Shown: piece by piece, positions 35,360 to 43,885 of the stretch
Layout of the letters: every line of letters begins with the position of its first letter
How positions within the stretch are numbered: position 1 is the stretch's first letter
Assembly: GCF_007673775.1 (NCBI RefSeq)
Contig: NZ_VEAF01000003.1
Location: 248,001 to 312,000, forward strand
Direction of reading: 5' to 3'
DNA from: Curtobacterium sp. 9128
GTDB taxonomy: Bacteria > Actinomycetota > Actinomycetes > Actinomycetales > Microbacteriaceae
DNA length: 64,000 bases
Notes under the pieces: generated by a model
The model's input: the letters and a program-made list of their open reading frames with translations, nothing else
Told to the model about the DNA's origin: nothing
Databases searched by the model: none
Position numbers and translations under genes: made by a program

Positions 35360-35672
35360 CCCCCCGATTTCACGTGCGCGACGTCCCGAGAACGCTATCG
35401 GCCGGCGCGTCCCTCCGGTTAGACCCTCCTTCTGGGGGACCGACAGCGCGAGGTCCGATCCCCCGACTCTGTGGACTGTCCACGGAGCGAGTACCCCGGT
35501 GGGGGACGTGTACCCCGGAAATCTGACGCACTCTCCCGTGAATCCGGGAGCAGTCGATGGTGCGCATGAACAGAACCCGTGAATCGACGGGCATCGCTGG
35601 CGAGCGGACGTCGCGCCGTCATACGGTTGCACCACAGCACGATGTACCCCGGAACGCGACAGGAGCAGCGCC
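35360..35672. promoter_or_regulatory. Divergent promoter region with GTACCCCGG direct repeats
   Basis: 313 bp between the FtsK/WXG100 operon (minus) and the 109-aa paralogues (plus). Three direct copies of GTACCCCGG lie at 35491-35499, 35510-35518 and 35644-35652; the last is 21 bp before the first paralogue's ATG. A TGTGGACTGTCCACGG inverted repeat is at 35470-35485. No gene was found here. A role as regulator sites is inference. Confidence 0.45.
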
Positions 35673-36002
35673 ATGAGCACGACCGCCAGCACGAAGACGC
35701 AGCGTGAGGTCACCCTCGACACCGACACGGTCGACACCATCGCCGTGCTCGAGGCCGAGATGGAGAGCGCTGCCCGCCCGGCTCGCGCCAAGCTCACCTG
35801 GACGCAGGAGGACGCCGGCGAGTGGATCGCCAACTACGGCGGGTACTTCGGCGGCTCGGTCGACAAGCGCGACGGCCGATACGTCGCCTCGGACACCTTC
35901 GGCCTCGTCGTCGGCGAGTTCGCCTCGCTCGAGGACGCCCAGAGCCACCTGGCCGATCAGCTGCACATGATGCTGCCGCCGGTCATCCGCCCGGTCGTCT
36001 GA
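35673..36002 (+). CDS. 109-aa protein, first of two tandem paralogues
   Basis: 109 aa, ATG with AGGAG 8 bp upstream. Acidic start (TLDTDTVDTIAVLEAEM), then WIANYGGYFGGSVD, DTFGLVVGEF and a C-terminal helix ending PPVIRPVV. No signal or membrane segment. It shares a pattern with the next gene over the whole length: ET/DT-VD-I-x-x-xEAE, ANYGGYxGGxVD, SDTFGxxVG. The strand-rich middle and final helix look like a small alpha/beta fold. Function unknown. Confidence 0.82.
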   Translation: MSTTASTKTQREVTLDTDTVDTIAVLEAEMESAARPARAKLTWTQEDAGEWIANYGGYFGGSVDKRDGRYVASDTFGLVVGEFASLEDAQSHLADQLHMMLPPVIRPVV

Positions 36003-36069
36003 CCCAGCACGTCCGCACCACCTGCACTGCAGCACCGCCCGCACCACCGCACGTCCTGAGGAAGGCACC

Positions 36070-36399
36070 ATGAGCATCGCCGAGTTCCACCGCCCCACCA
36101 CCGAGGCGAAGCTGGACACCGAGACGATCGACGTCATCACCGCGATCGAGGCCGAGGTCGTCACGCCCGAGACCGTCGACCACGCACGGATCATCTGGTC
36201 CCGCCCGGACACGCGCCTCTGGGCCGCGAACTACGGCGGGTACTACGGCGGCACCGTCGACCTGCAGGGCACGCACTACTTCGTGTCCGACACCTTCGGC
36301 CAGTACGTCGGCGACTACCGCACCATCGAGGAAGCCAAGGCCGCACTGGTCGAGCGCCTCGCCCGCGTGCTGCCGACGATCTCGCGCCCCGCGTCCTGA
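36070..36399 (+). CDS. 109-aa protein, second tandem paralogue
   Basis: 109 aa, exactly the length of its neighbour 67 bp upstream, with roughly 40% identity by eye. Conserved core AANYGGYYGGTVD followed by YFVSDTFGQYVGDYRT; the N- and C-terminal helices diverge. ATG with GAGGAA upstream. A terminator hairpin follows. The equal length and shared core show an old tandem duplication kept under selection. Function unknown. Confidence 0.82.
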   Translation: MSIAEFHRPTTEAKLDTETIDVITAIEAEVVTPETVDHARIIWSRPDTRLWAANYGGYYGGTVDLQGTHYFVSDTFGQYVGDYRTIEEAKAALVERLARVLPTISRPAS

Positions 36400-36419
36400 C
36401 CGACTGACCGTCCCGCTCA

Positions 36420-36444
36420 CGCCCCGCCGAACACCGGCGGGGCG
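36420..36444 (+). terminator. Terminator after the 109-aa paralogues
   Basis: 10-bp perfect GC stem (CGCCCCGCCG / CGGCGGGGCG), loop AACAC, followed by TTCT, 20 bp after the second paralogue's stop. Confidence 0.8.
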
Positions 36445-36454
36445 TTCTGCTGTC

Positions 36455-36532
36455 CGGACACCGGCGAGCGCCCCGCCGGACACCAGCGAGCGCCCCGACG
36501 GAGATCAGCGAGTGCCCCGCCGGACGTCAGGG
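36455..36532. repeat. 22-bp tandem repeat, about 3.5 copies
   Basis: Units start at 36455, 36477, 36499 and 36521 (partial). First unit CGGACACCGGCGAGCGCCCC plus GC; later units differ at a few positions. It lies between the paralogue terminator and the end of the phosphatase gene (36554). Confidence 0.8.
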
Positions 36533-36553
36533 CGCACCAGCCCAAGACCCGCG

Positions 36554-37861
36554 TCAGCGCGCCGACACGTACCCGGTGTGCGACGGCTCCGACCCGGCGG
36601 CCTCGTCGTCCGCCGGCACCGGGTCTCGCCGCAGCGCGATGACCGTCACGTCGTCCTCCTGCTCGACCGAGCGCGCGAGGGTGATCAGGCGCTCCACGAC
36701 CTGCTCCGGCCGGGTGTCGTCGCGGGCGATCTCGGCCACGCGGTCGACGGTGTTGAGCGAGCCGCCGAACAGGTCGAGCACGCCGTCGCTGAAGCAGACG
36801 AGGACGTCGTCCGGCCCGAGTCGGGTCTCGTTCGTCCGCCACGCCTCCTCGAGCCCGAGGCCGATCGGCAGCGACGAGGACGCCAGGCGTTCCACGGTGC
36901 CGTCGTGCCGCGCGATGACCGTCAGTCCGTGCCCGGCGTCGACCCAGCGGAGCACGTCACCGTCGAGGCGCGCGTGGAAGAGCGTCGTGAACCCGGCGGT
37001 CGCCTCCGCGCGGTCCGGGTCGGTTGCGAGGCCCTGCGACGCCCGCTCCACGGCGGCGGCGGGGTCGGGCTCGGTGCGCGCGCTGCGCAGCACCGCGCGC
37101 ACCGCGGCGGCGAGCAGCGCCGAACCCACGCCCTTGCCCATCACGTCGCCGAGCGTCAGCGCCAGGCCGCCGTCGGTCTCGTACCAGTCCAGGAAGTCGC
37201 CACCGACGCTCTTGGCCGGGAGGCACGTCCCGGCCACCGAGAACCCGGACACCGTCCCGAGTTCCCGCGGGAGCAGTGAACGCTGGATCTCGGCAGCCCG
37301 CTCGATCTCGGCCTGCACCACGGCCTCCCGGTCGCGTGAGCGACGCAACTGTGCGCCGTGCAGCCGGCTGAGCTGGTTGACGACGACCGCGAGCATGCCG
37401 TAGGCGATCAGCACGACGCCGAGCCGGACGAGTTCGCGGGTCGGGTCCGTCACGGCGGAGTCGAACACGAACGGCATGAGGATCACGACGGCGACGCCGA
37501 TCACCGCGTACGCCACGGCCCGGCGGACCTGCTCGGCCGCGAGCCACACCAGGGGGAGCACGACCATCGCGGTGAAGATCGACGTGGACGACCCGGTTGC
37601 GATCCGCATCATGCCGAGCGCCACGAAGTCGATGGCGGGGACGATGTTCGCCAGCGTCGACGCGGAGTACCCGCGGAGCGTGAGCGCAGCGGCCCAGAGG
37701 GTGGCGACGAGCGTCAGCACGATCGACGCGAGCAGGGCGTTGCCGTCGGTGACGGTGAGCTGGGGGAGCGCGAGCGAGAGCGCGGATCCCAGGGCGACGA
37801 GCAGGGCGAACGGTACCTGCTTGACCAGCGGTGTGAGCAGCCAGCGTTCTCCGCGACGCAT
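36554..37861 (-). CDS. Membrane-bound PP2C/RsbU-type (SpoIIE domain) phosphatase
   Basis: 435 aa from ATG 37861, chosen because GGAGGTGGAG lies just upstream; an ATG at 37903 is possible. The N-terminal 170 residues hold about five hydrophobic segments. A short coiled-coil linker follows (RSRDREAVVQAEIERAAEIQ), leading into the SpoIIE phosphatase: QRSLLPRELGTVSGF, AKSVGGDFLDW, LTLGDVMGKGVGSAL, VCFSDGVLDLF and EQEDDVTVIAL. The Asp residues for two metals are all present. Such enzymes dephosphorylate anti-anti-sigma factors in stress-signalling partner switches; no partner gene is beside it. Confidence 0.9.
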   Translation of the reverse strand: MRRGERWLLTPLVKQVPFALLVALGSALSLALPQLTVTDGNALLASIVLTLVATLWAAALTLRGYSASTLANIVPAIDFVALGMMRIATGSSTSIFTAMVVLPLVWLAAEQVRRAVAYAVIGVAVVILMPFVFDSAVTDPTRELVRLGVVLIAYGMLAVVVNQLSRLHGAQLRRSRDREAVVQAEIERAAEIQRSLLPRELGTVSGFSVAGTCLPAKSVGGDFLDWYETDGGLALTLGDVMGKGVGSALLAAAVRAVLRSARTEPDPAAAVERASQGLATDPDRAEATAGFTTLFHARLDGDVLRWVDAGHGLTVIARHDGTVERLASSSLPIGLGLEEAWRTNETRLGPDDVLVCFSDGVLDLFGGSLNTVDRVAEIARDDTRPEQVVERLITLARSVEQEDDVTVIALRRDPVPADDEAAGSEPSHTGYVSAR

Positions 37862-37975
37862 GGGCTCCACCTCCAGGTGCTCAGCTCCGGACATGAGCGT
37901 CATTCGGAGTCGTCCGCATCAACGCTAGGTCGATGCGGGGCGTGGACGCACCCCCAGAGCGGGTGGGTCTGACGG

Positions 37976-38698
37976 TCATCGGGGCCAGGTCGCGACCACC
38001 GCCACGGCGTTGAAGACGGCGTGCGCCAGGATCGCGCCGCCGATCCGGTTGGTCATCGCGACCAGGGTGCCGGTGAGCAGCCCGAGGAGGAACGTGGTGA
38101 CGAAGACCTGGAAGCCGCCGAGGGTCGTGGTCGACGCCCCGAGCAGCAGGTGCAGGACCGCGAACACGACGGCCGTCACGAGCACCGCCAACCAGCGCGT
38201 GCGCGGCGTCAGCTCGGCGGCGAGGCGGCGTTGGAAGAGCCCGCGGAACAGCACCTCCTCGAGGAAGGGGCTGACGAGCACGATGCCGATCGCCGCGACG
38301 ACGAGCAGCCCGATGTCCGGTGTACCGAGGGTCGGCGCGGGGGTGAGCCCGGTCGTCCCGGTGAAGCTGATCGACATCGCGACGTCGACCGCGCGGCAGA
38401 CGATCACGATGCCCAGGGCGAAGACGACGTCGCCGAGGTCGACCCGCAGCCGACTCCGGACCGCCGACGCCGTCGTGCCGCGGAGGACCCAGGCGATGCC
38501 CACGACGAGCGGGATCCAGACCGCCGCGTCCGCCGCCAGGACCTGCAGGACGGGGGACGGAACGTGTCCTGCGCGGGTGACACCACCGACGATCCGGGTG
38601 AGGACGACCGCCGCACCGAGGGCGATCACCAGGACGACGAGGTCGCGCTGACGTCGGGCATCCGGCTCGGCGGTGTTCGGGGCCGGCTCGGACAGCAT
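37976..38698 (-). CDS. CPBP-family intramembrane metalloprotease (CAAX/Abi type)
   Basis: 240 aa from ATG 38698, about seven hydrophobic segments. The CPBP signature is clear: SPFLEEVLFRG (EExxxR) at about residue 147, FAVLHLLLGAS (the F.HxxxG motif) and AILAHAVFNA (HxxxN). The family includes Rce1-like prenyl proteases and bacteriocin-immunity proteins. It is divergent from the exopolysaccharide operon; no lanthipeptide or bacteriocin gene was seen, so an immunity role has no support here. Confidence 0.9.
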   Translation of the reverse strand: MLSEPAPNTAEPDARRQRDLVVLVIALGAAVVLTRIVGGVTRAGHVPSPVLQVLAADAAVWIPLVVGIAWVLRGTTASAVRSRLRVDLGDVVFALGIVIVCRAVDVAMSISFTGTTGLTPAPTLGTPDIGLLVVAAIGIVLVSPFLEEVLFRGLFQRRLAAELTPRTRWLAVLVTAVVFAVLHLLLGASTTTLGGFQVFVTTFLLGLLTGTLVAMTNRIGGAILAHAVFNAVAVVATWPR

Positions 38699-38851
38699 GG
38701 CAACAACCGTAGGCCAACGAAGGCCGAGTTCGGCAGTGATCCGCGAGACTGACTCAAACGTGTGACAGTATTTCCCTGCCACGCGCTGGGATCAGGACCG
38801 GTGCACCTGTACGGGACACAGGATCGGCACGGGAGCGGGGAAGGTCAGCGC

Positions 38852-40300
38852 TTGGAGCTACGCGACTACATCACGGTGCTGCGCAAGGGATGGGTCCTCA
38901 TCCTCGTGTTGGCGCTGGTCGGCGTGGCCGCGGCCGCCGGGTTCTCCCTGCTCAAGAAGCCCGTGTACTCGGCATCTGCCCAGGTCTTCGTCTCCACCGA
39001 GACGTCCGGCAGCGCGAGTGACCTCGCCCAGGGCAACACCTTCACGCAGCAGCGCGTGCTGACGTACTCGAACCTCGTGTCGACGCCGATCGTGCTCCTG
39101 CCCGTCATCTCGTCGCTCAAGCTCGACATGACCGCCGACCAGCTCGCGAAGATGGTCACGGCGACGGCACCGACCAGCACGACCCTGATCGCCATCTCCG
39201 TCAGCGACACCGACCCCGTGCAGGCGGCGGACATCGCGAACGCCACCTCGCAGAGCCTGACCAACGTCGTGCAGGACATCGAGGCCACCGACGCGAACGG
39301 CGCCAGCACCGTCAAGCTCACCCGCGTCAAGCAGGCGGACGTCCCGAGCGCGCCGATCAGCCCGAACGTGCCCGTCAACGTCGCGCTCGGCCTGCTGGTC
39401 GGCCTGGCGCTCGGCGTCGGCATCGCGGTGCTCCGCGAGACGCTCGACAATCGCGTCCGCACCGAGCTCGATGTCGAGAAGCTCAGCGACAAGCCCGTCG
39501 TCGGCGGCATCGCGTTCGACAGCAAGGCCGCCGAGCGACCGCTCATCGTCCAGGTCGACCCGCGCAGCCCCCGCGCCGAGTCCTTCCGCACGCTCCGCAC
39601 GAACCTGCAGTTCCTCGATCTCGGCACCGGCTCCCGGACCTTCGTGATGACGTCGTCCGTGCAGTCCGAGGGCAAGAGCACCACGATCGCCAACCTGGCC
39701 ATCGCCCTCGACAGCGCCGGCTTCCGCGTGATCCTCATCGACGCCGACCTCCGCCGCCCCCGTGTGGCGCAGTACATGGACGTCGACGGCAGCGCCGGCC
39801 TGACCGACGTGCTCATCGGCCGGGCCAGCCTGGAGGACGTGGCCCACCCGTGGGGTCGCGGCAACATGGTCGTGCTGCCGTCCGGTGCGATCCCGCCGAA
39901 CCCGTCCGAGCTCCTCGGCTCCCGGGCGATGCAGGACCTGATCGCCACGCTCGAGCAGCAGTTCGACTACGTCCTCTTCGACGCGCCGCCGCTCCTGCCC
40001 GTCACCGACGCGGCGATCCTGGCGAAGAAGGCCTCCGGCGCCATCCTCGCCGTCGCCGCCGGCAAGACCCACAAGGGCCAGCTCAGCGCGGCGGTCGCCT
40101 CGCTCGAGAACGTCGGCGCCCCGATCGCCGGGTTCGTCATCACGATGATGCCGGTCAAGGGCCCTGGTGCCTACGGCTACGGCCGCTACGGGTACGGCTA
40201 CGGGTACGGCAACGACGAGGACGACGCGACGCCGAACCGCGTCCTGCCGCCCAAGGGCGTCGGCAAGAAGGCCGGCGTCCTGCGCCGCGCCGAGCGCTGA
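38852..40300 (+). CDS. Wzz/Wzc-type polysaccharide co-polymerase fused to a tyrosine kinase
   Basis: 482 aa from TTG 38852 (GGGGAAGG upstream); an earlier in-frame GTG would add 30 unlikely residues. The Wzz-type N-terminal domain has two TM helices (about residues 15-38 and 178-198). The BY-kinase domain has Walker A SVQSEGKSTTIANLA, Walker A' ILIDADLRRPR and Walker B YVLFDAPPLLP. The C terminus carries a tyrosine cluster (GAYGYGRYGYGYGYGND), the autophosphorylation tail. It heads the exopolysaccharide locus and probably controls chain length. The LMW phosphatase at 9212 could be its counterpart. Confidence 0.92.
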   Translation: MELRDYITVLRKGWVLILVLALVGVAAAAGFSLLKKPVYSASAQVFVSTETSGSASDLAQGNTFTQQRVLTYSNLVSTPIVLLPVISSLKLDMTADQLAKMVTATAPTSTTLIAISVSDTDPVQAADIANATSQSLTNVVQDIEATDANGASTVKLTRVKQADVPSAPISPNVPVNVALGLLVGLALGVGIAVLRETLDNRVRTELDVEKLSDKPVVGGIAFDSKAAERPLIVQVDPRSPRAESFRTLRTNLQFLDLGTGSRTFVMTSSVQSEGKSTTIANLAIALDSAGFRVILIDADLRRPRVAQYMDVDGSAGLTDVLIGRASLEDVAHPWGRGNMVVLPSGAIPPNPSELLGSRAMQDLIATLEQQFDYVLFDAPPLLPVTDAAILAKKASGAILAVAAGKTHKGQLSAAVASLENVGAPIAGFVITMMPVKGPGAYGYGRYGYGYGYGNDEDDATPNRVLPPKGVGKKAGVLRRAER

Positions 40301-40311
40301 GGGCCACCGGC

Positions 40312-41274
40312 ATGGAGGATCGCCGAGGGACCCGTCGCCTCGGCCGTCTGCGCCCTCGGACGGCGCTGATCTGGATCGCCGCCGTGGTCGTGGTGCTCGT
40401 CGCCGTCGACGTCGTGCTGGTCAGCCTGGCGCTCGGCCGCACCGCGCCGGGTGACCACCGCGAGCCCGGTCCGATCCCCACCTACACGAGCACGCCCGCC
40501 CCCACCGCGCCCGCGACGCCCGGTGCCTCCGCCACCCCGTCCGCATCGGCGTCCGCCGGTTCGGCGGACGCCGCGTCTGGCCGCCGTCTGCTGTCCGCAG
40601 TCGACAGCCGGGAGGCATGGCGAGCCTCCAGTACGTCCTGTTCCGCCGCGCAGGCGGTGCTGGAGCACTCCGTGGACGGCGGGGCGACGTGGGTCACGGT
40701 CCCGCTCGCCGAGGACGTCCGCTCGGTCACGGGGCTGCGCGCCAGCGCGGGCAGCGTCTCGATCCTCGCCGGGGTCGGCAAGGACTGCACCCCGACCGTC
40801 CGCACCAGTGCCGACGGGGGCGACACGTGGATCGCCGGCAAGGCCGGCGCAGCAGGCGCCGGCATCAGCGGATCCTCGCTGCAGCTCGCCACCGGCAGCG
40901 TCGACGCACCGTGCGCGGATCCTGTCGACGCCTACCAGGGGCAGTACACGACCGTCGTCGCCTGCGCGTCTGAGGTCCAGTGGCGGAGCGGCACCGGCGC
41001 GTGGGTCGGCGTGCCGCTGACCGGCATCCTGGCGATCGCCGATGCGGGGAGCACGTACGCGCTCGCCCGGGTCGGGTCCTCGACCTGCGACGGCGTCGAG
41101 ATCGTGCGGCTGCCGGCCACCGCGGTGACCTCACGCACCCCGGTCACGCCGATCGGGTGCTGGTCCGACGGGGGGAGCGCGGCCCCCGTGGCCATCGACA
41201 TGGCCGGCACGGCGCTCTGGGCGTGGGCCGGCGACGAGACCGCGGTGTCGGGGAACGGCGGGGCGTCGTGGTGA
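40312..41274 (+). CDS. Membrane-anchored protein with BNR/Asp-box repeats
   Basis: 320 aa. A single TM anchor (residues about 18-42) is followed by a Pro/Thr/Ala/Ser spacer and a beta-rich extracytoplasmic domain. Two Asp-box signatures (SVDGGATW, SADGGDTW) and a third degenerate one at the very C terminus (SGNGGASW) mark beta-propeller blades as in sialidases and photosystem-assembly-like proteins. Four Cys residues could form disulfides. The stop overlaps the next start (GTGA). A role at the outer face, perhaps in polymer handling, is inferred from operon membership. Confidence 0.75.
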   Translation: MEDRRGTRRLGRLRPRTALIWIAAVVVVLVAVDVVLVSLALGRTAPGDHREPGPIPTYTSTPAPTAPATPGASATPSASASAGSADAASGRRLLSAVDSREAWRASSTSCSAAQAVLEHSVDGGATWVTVPLAEDVRSVTGLRASAGSVSILAGVGKDCTPTVRTSADGGDTWIAGKAGAAGAGISGSSLQLATGSVDAPCADPVDAYQGQYTTVVACASEVQWRSGTGAWVGVPLTGILAIADAGSTYALARVGSSTCDGVEIVRLPATAVTSRTPVTPIGCWSDGGSAAPVAIDMAGTALWAWAGDETAVSGNGGASW

Positions 41275-42731
41275 CCGTACCGATGCGAACCGCCCAGCGC
41301 CGAGACGGCTGGGAGATCAGCTACGCGCGCCGCCTCGTCGTCACGGATGCGCTGGCTCTCATCTGGGTGGCCTTCGGTGTGCAGATCGCCTGGTTCGGTC
41401 TGGACAGCCGGGTCGTGGACGGATCCATCGCAGACCTGGCCGTCGGGTACACAGCTGTCTCGGTCATCATCGTCGTCGCGTGGCTGATCGTCCTCGCGCT
41501 CTACGACACCCGTGATCCTCGGTACATCGGCACCGGAGCTGGTGAGTACCGGCGGATCGTTGACTCGGCGATCCGTCTCTTCGCATTCGTGGCGATCGCG
41601 GCTTACGCCCTGAAGGTCGACCTCGCGCGCGGATACATATTCATCGCGTTCCCGCTCGGCGTTCTCCTGCTGGTGCTCACCCGATGGATGTGGCGCCAGT
41701 GGCTCAACGCTCAGCGGCGGAACGGGCGATACTCGGCTCAGGTCGTCCTCGTCGGGTCGAGCGCATCCGTCGAGCACATCGCTCGCGAATTGATCCGCCA
41801 TCCCGAAGAGGGGTACCGAGTCGTCGGAGCTTGCGTCCCCACCGGCGCGATCGGTCAGCAGCTCGGGACCACGGGAGTCACCGTGCTGGGCCGTATCTCG
41901 GACGCGGTGGTCGCACTCCGCAGTGTCGGAGCAGACACGGTCGCTGTGACGAGCTCGGATGACCTCGGAGCACAAGCGGTCCGCGAACTCAGCTGGGAAC
42001 TCGAAGGAGGGCGCGAGCACCTCATCGTCGCGCCGAGTCTGACCGAGATCAACGGGCCGCGAATACACACCCGCCCGGTCGCCGGTCTGCCACTCATCCA
42101 CGTCGAGATGCCGCGCTACGACGGATCGACGCTCTTCCGCAAGCGTGCATTCGACATCGTCGGGTCGTCGCTCCTCATCATCGCTCTGTCGCCGCTTCTG
42201 GTTGCGCTGGCACTCGCCGTACGGTTCACCAGTCCAGGGCCGATCCTCTACCGGCAGGAGCGCATCGGCCTCAACGGGCAGCCCTTCGACATGCTGAAGT
42301 TCCGGTCGATGCGGGTCAACGCCGACGACGAACTGGCTGCGCTCCTCGCCGCACAAGGCAAGGGGGACACCCCGTTGTTCAAGCTCGACGACGATCCACG
42401 GATCACTTCGATCGGCCATGTGCTGCGTCGTCACTCGCTCGATGAGTTCCCGCAGCTGTTCAATGTGCTCCTCGGGTCCATGAGCTTGGTCGGGCCCCGC
42501 CCGCAGCGAGAGGGAGAAGTGGCGCTGTACGACGACGCGGCTCGTCGCCGACTGCTGCTCAAGCCCGGTATGAGCGGTCTGTGGCAAGTAGGCGGTCGAT
42601 CGTCCCTTGGATGGGAGGACGCGATCCGGCTTGATCTCTACTACGTCGAGAACTGGTCGATCACCGGAGACCTCGTCATCCTGTGGCGCACGGTGCGGGC
42701 GGTTCTGTCTCCGGGGAACGAGGCGCGCTGA
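41271..42731 (+). CDS. Polyprenyl-phosphate sugar-1-phosphate transferase (priming enzyme, WbaP/CpsE type)
   Basis: 486 aa. The GTG at 41271 overlaps the previous stop; Met5 is an alternative. Four N-terminal TM segments and a nucleotide-binding-like middle domain (QVVLVGSSASVEHIAREL) precede the catalytic bacterial sugar transferase domain: FRKRAFDIVGSSLLIIAL membrane hairpin, MLKFRSMRVNADDE, LDEFPQLFNVLLGSMSLVGP and KPGMSGLWQVGGRS. It moves a hexose-1-phosphate from a UDP-sugar to undecaprenyl phosphate, starting each repeat unit. Its presence defines the locus as a Wzx/Wzy-dependent pathway. Confidence 0.95.
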   Translation: MTVPMRTAQRRDGWEISYARRLVVTDALALIWVAFGVQIAWFGLDSRVVDGSIADLAVGYTAVSVIIVVAWLIVLALYDTRDPRYIGTGAGEYRRIVDSAIRLFAFVAIAAYALKVDLARGYIFIAFPLGVLLLVLTRWMWRQWLNAQRRNGRYSAQVVLVGSSASVEHIARELIRHPEEGYRVVGACVPTGAIGQQLGTTGVTVLGRISDAVVALRSVGADTVAVTSSDDLGAQAVRELSWELEGGREHLIVAPSLTEINGPRIHTRPVAGLPLIHVEMPRYDGSTLFRKRAFDIVGSSLLIIALSPLLVALALAVRFTSPGPILYRQERIGLNGQPFDMLKFRSMRVNADDELAALLAAQGKGDTPLFKLDDDPRITSIGHVLRRHSLDEFPQLFNVLLGSMSLVGPRPQREGEVALYDDAARRRLLLKPGMSGLWQVGGRSSLGWEDAIRLDLYYVENWSITGDLVILWRTVRAVLSPGNEAR

Positions 42732-43885
42732 TGACCGGACCGGATTCACAGCAAGCCGGAGCGGCAGGGCCCATCGTCATCGTGTGTCCGACGTCACGCG
42801 GAGGGCACATCGAGCATGCGTTCGACCTGGCTGTCGCGGGCTACAGGCGGACGCGGCAGCGCTCGATTCTCCTCACGCGAAGAGGGGCTCACGAATACCT
42901 ACCCCAGCGAGCAGGAGAGTTCGTCGACATCCGGGAAGTCCTACCGCCACTTCCGAAGCGACGTGGACCGGCCTCACTTCTGTGGTACTTCCTCAATCTT
43001 GTACGCGAGCACGCTGTGATCATGCGGGTCGTCCGAGCTGTTCGACCGTCCACGGTTCTCTTCGAGGAACCTCGTTACCCGTTCCCGTCGGTTCTCGGTC
43101 GGACCAGGGGTACAAGGCTCGTGCTTGTTCTGCACAACGTCGTCGAACATGACGGTCTCCGCTCATCGAACCCTGTCGTCGACTGGATACGACTGCGATC
43201 CGTCCGCAAGTTCCCGTCGGTCCTGGTTCACGGCCGAACACAGCAGCGGCTGCTTGCAACGCAGGTGGGTCGTGTTGCGGCGTGGTCTGATCTGCCTGCT
43301 GATTCCTACGCCGAGTGGCTTTGGTGCCAGGAGAAGTCAGGAGACCGCGCCACGAGGGTCGGGCCACCGGCGTTCCTGTGTCTGGGCGAGATCCGAGCCA
43401 ACAAAGGCATCGAGACCGCCATCGGTGCCGCGCGTCTGGCCGGAGTTCGGTTGTCGGTGCGAGGCAAGGGTGTCGACGAACCGTACCTCGCTGAGCTCCG
43501 CCGACTTGCGGCGAATTCAAAAGACATCGCCATCGTGGACTCGTTCATGTCGCCCGTCGAATTTTCCGACGAGATCGACGCTTCGCTCGCTCTTGTGATC
43601 CCCTACACGTCATTCGAGGCCCAGAGTGGTCCGCTCGCGAAGGGGATGGCACGCGGGAAGTGGATCTTGTCGTCGCAACTCCCCTCGCTGATGGACCAGG
43701 CAAAGGGTTATCCGTCCATCTCGTTCTTCGGAGTAGGGGACGAGGAAGCTCTTGCGGAGCTCATGCGGAGCGTGGTGGAAAGCGGGACCACGCAGGGGCG
43801 CCCATCGCGCAGTGGTCAAGACCCAGCTGGCTCAGACGGAGACGCATGGGACGCGACGATTGAGGCGGTGTTGACGGATGGTTAG
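42731..43885 (+). CDS. Glycosyltransferase, GT4-like
   Basis: 384 aa from ATG 42731 (TGATG overlap). GT-B fold: N-terminal VIVCPTSRGGHIEHAFDLA and C-terminal FLCLGEIRANKGIETAIGAA, then GPLAKGMARGKWILSS in the position of the nucleotide-sugar E-x7-E region, with the usual first Glu less clear (SFEAQSGPLAKG). It probably adds one sugar of the repeat unit on the cytoplasmic face. Base composition becomes less GC-rich from this gene on. Confidence 0.8.
   Translation: MTGPDSQQAGAAGPIVIVCPTSRGGHIEHAFDLAVAGYRRTRQRSILLTRRGAHEYLPQRAGEFVDIREVLPPLPKRRGPASLLWYFLNLVREHAVIMRVVRAVRPSTVLFEEPRYPFPSVLGRTRGTRLVLVLHNVVEHDGLRSSNPVVDWIRLRSVRKFPSVLVHGRTQQRLLATQVGRVAAWSDLPADSYAEWLWCQEKSGDRATRVGPPAFLCLGEIRANKGIETAIGAARLAGVRLSVRGKGVDEPYLAELRRLAANSKDIAIVDSFMSPVEFSDEIDASLALVIPYTSFEAQSGPLAKGMARGKWILSSQLPSLMDQAKGYPSISFFGVGDEEALAELMRSVVESGTTQGRPSRSGQDPAGSDGDAWDATIEAVLTDG

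Noticed and set aside
37976..38698. CPBP protease as bacteriocin immunity protein
   Set aside because: No precursor peptide, lanthionine enzyme or bacteriocin exporter gene could be found around it.
38852..40300. Reading the first exopolysaccharide gene from 38762
   Set aside because: The extra 30 residues are unlike the conserved Wzz N terminus, and the TTG at 38852 has a good ribosome binding site.
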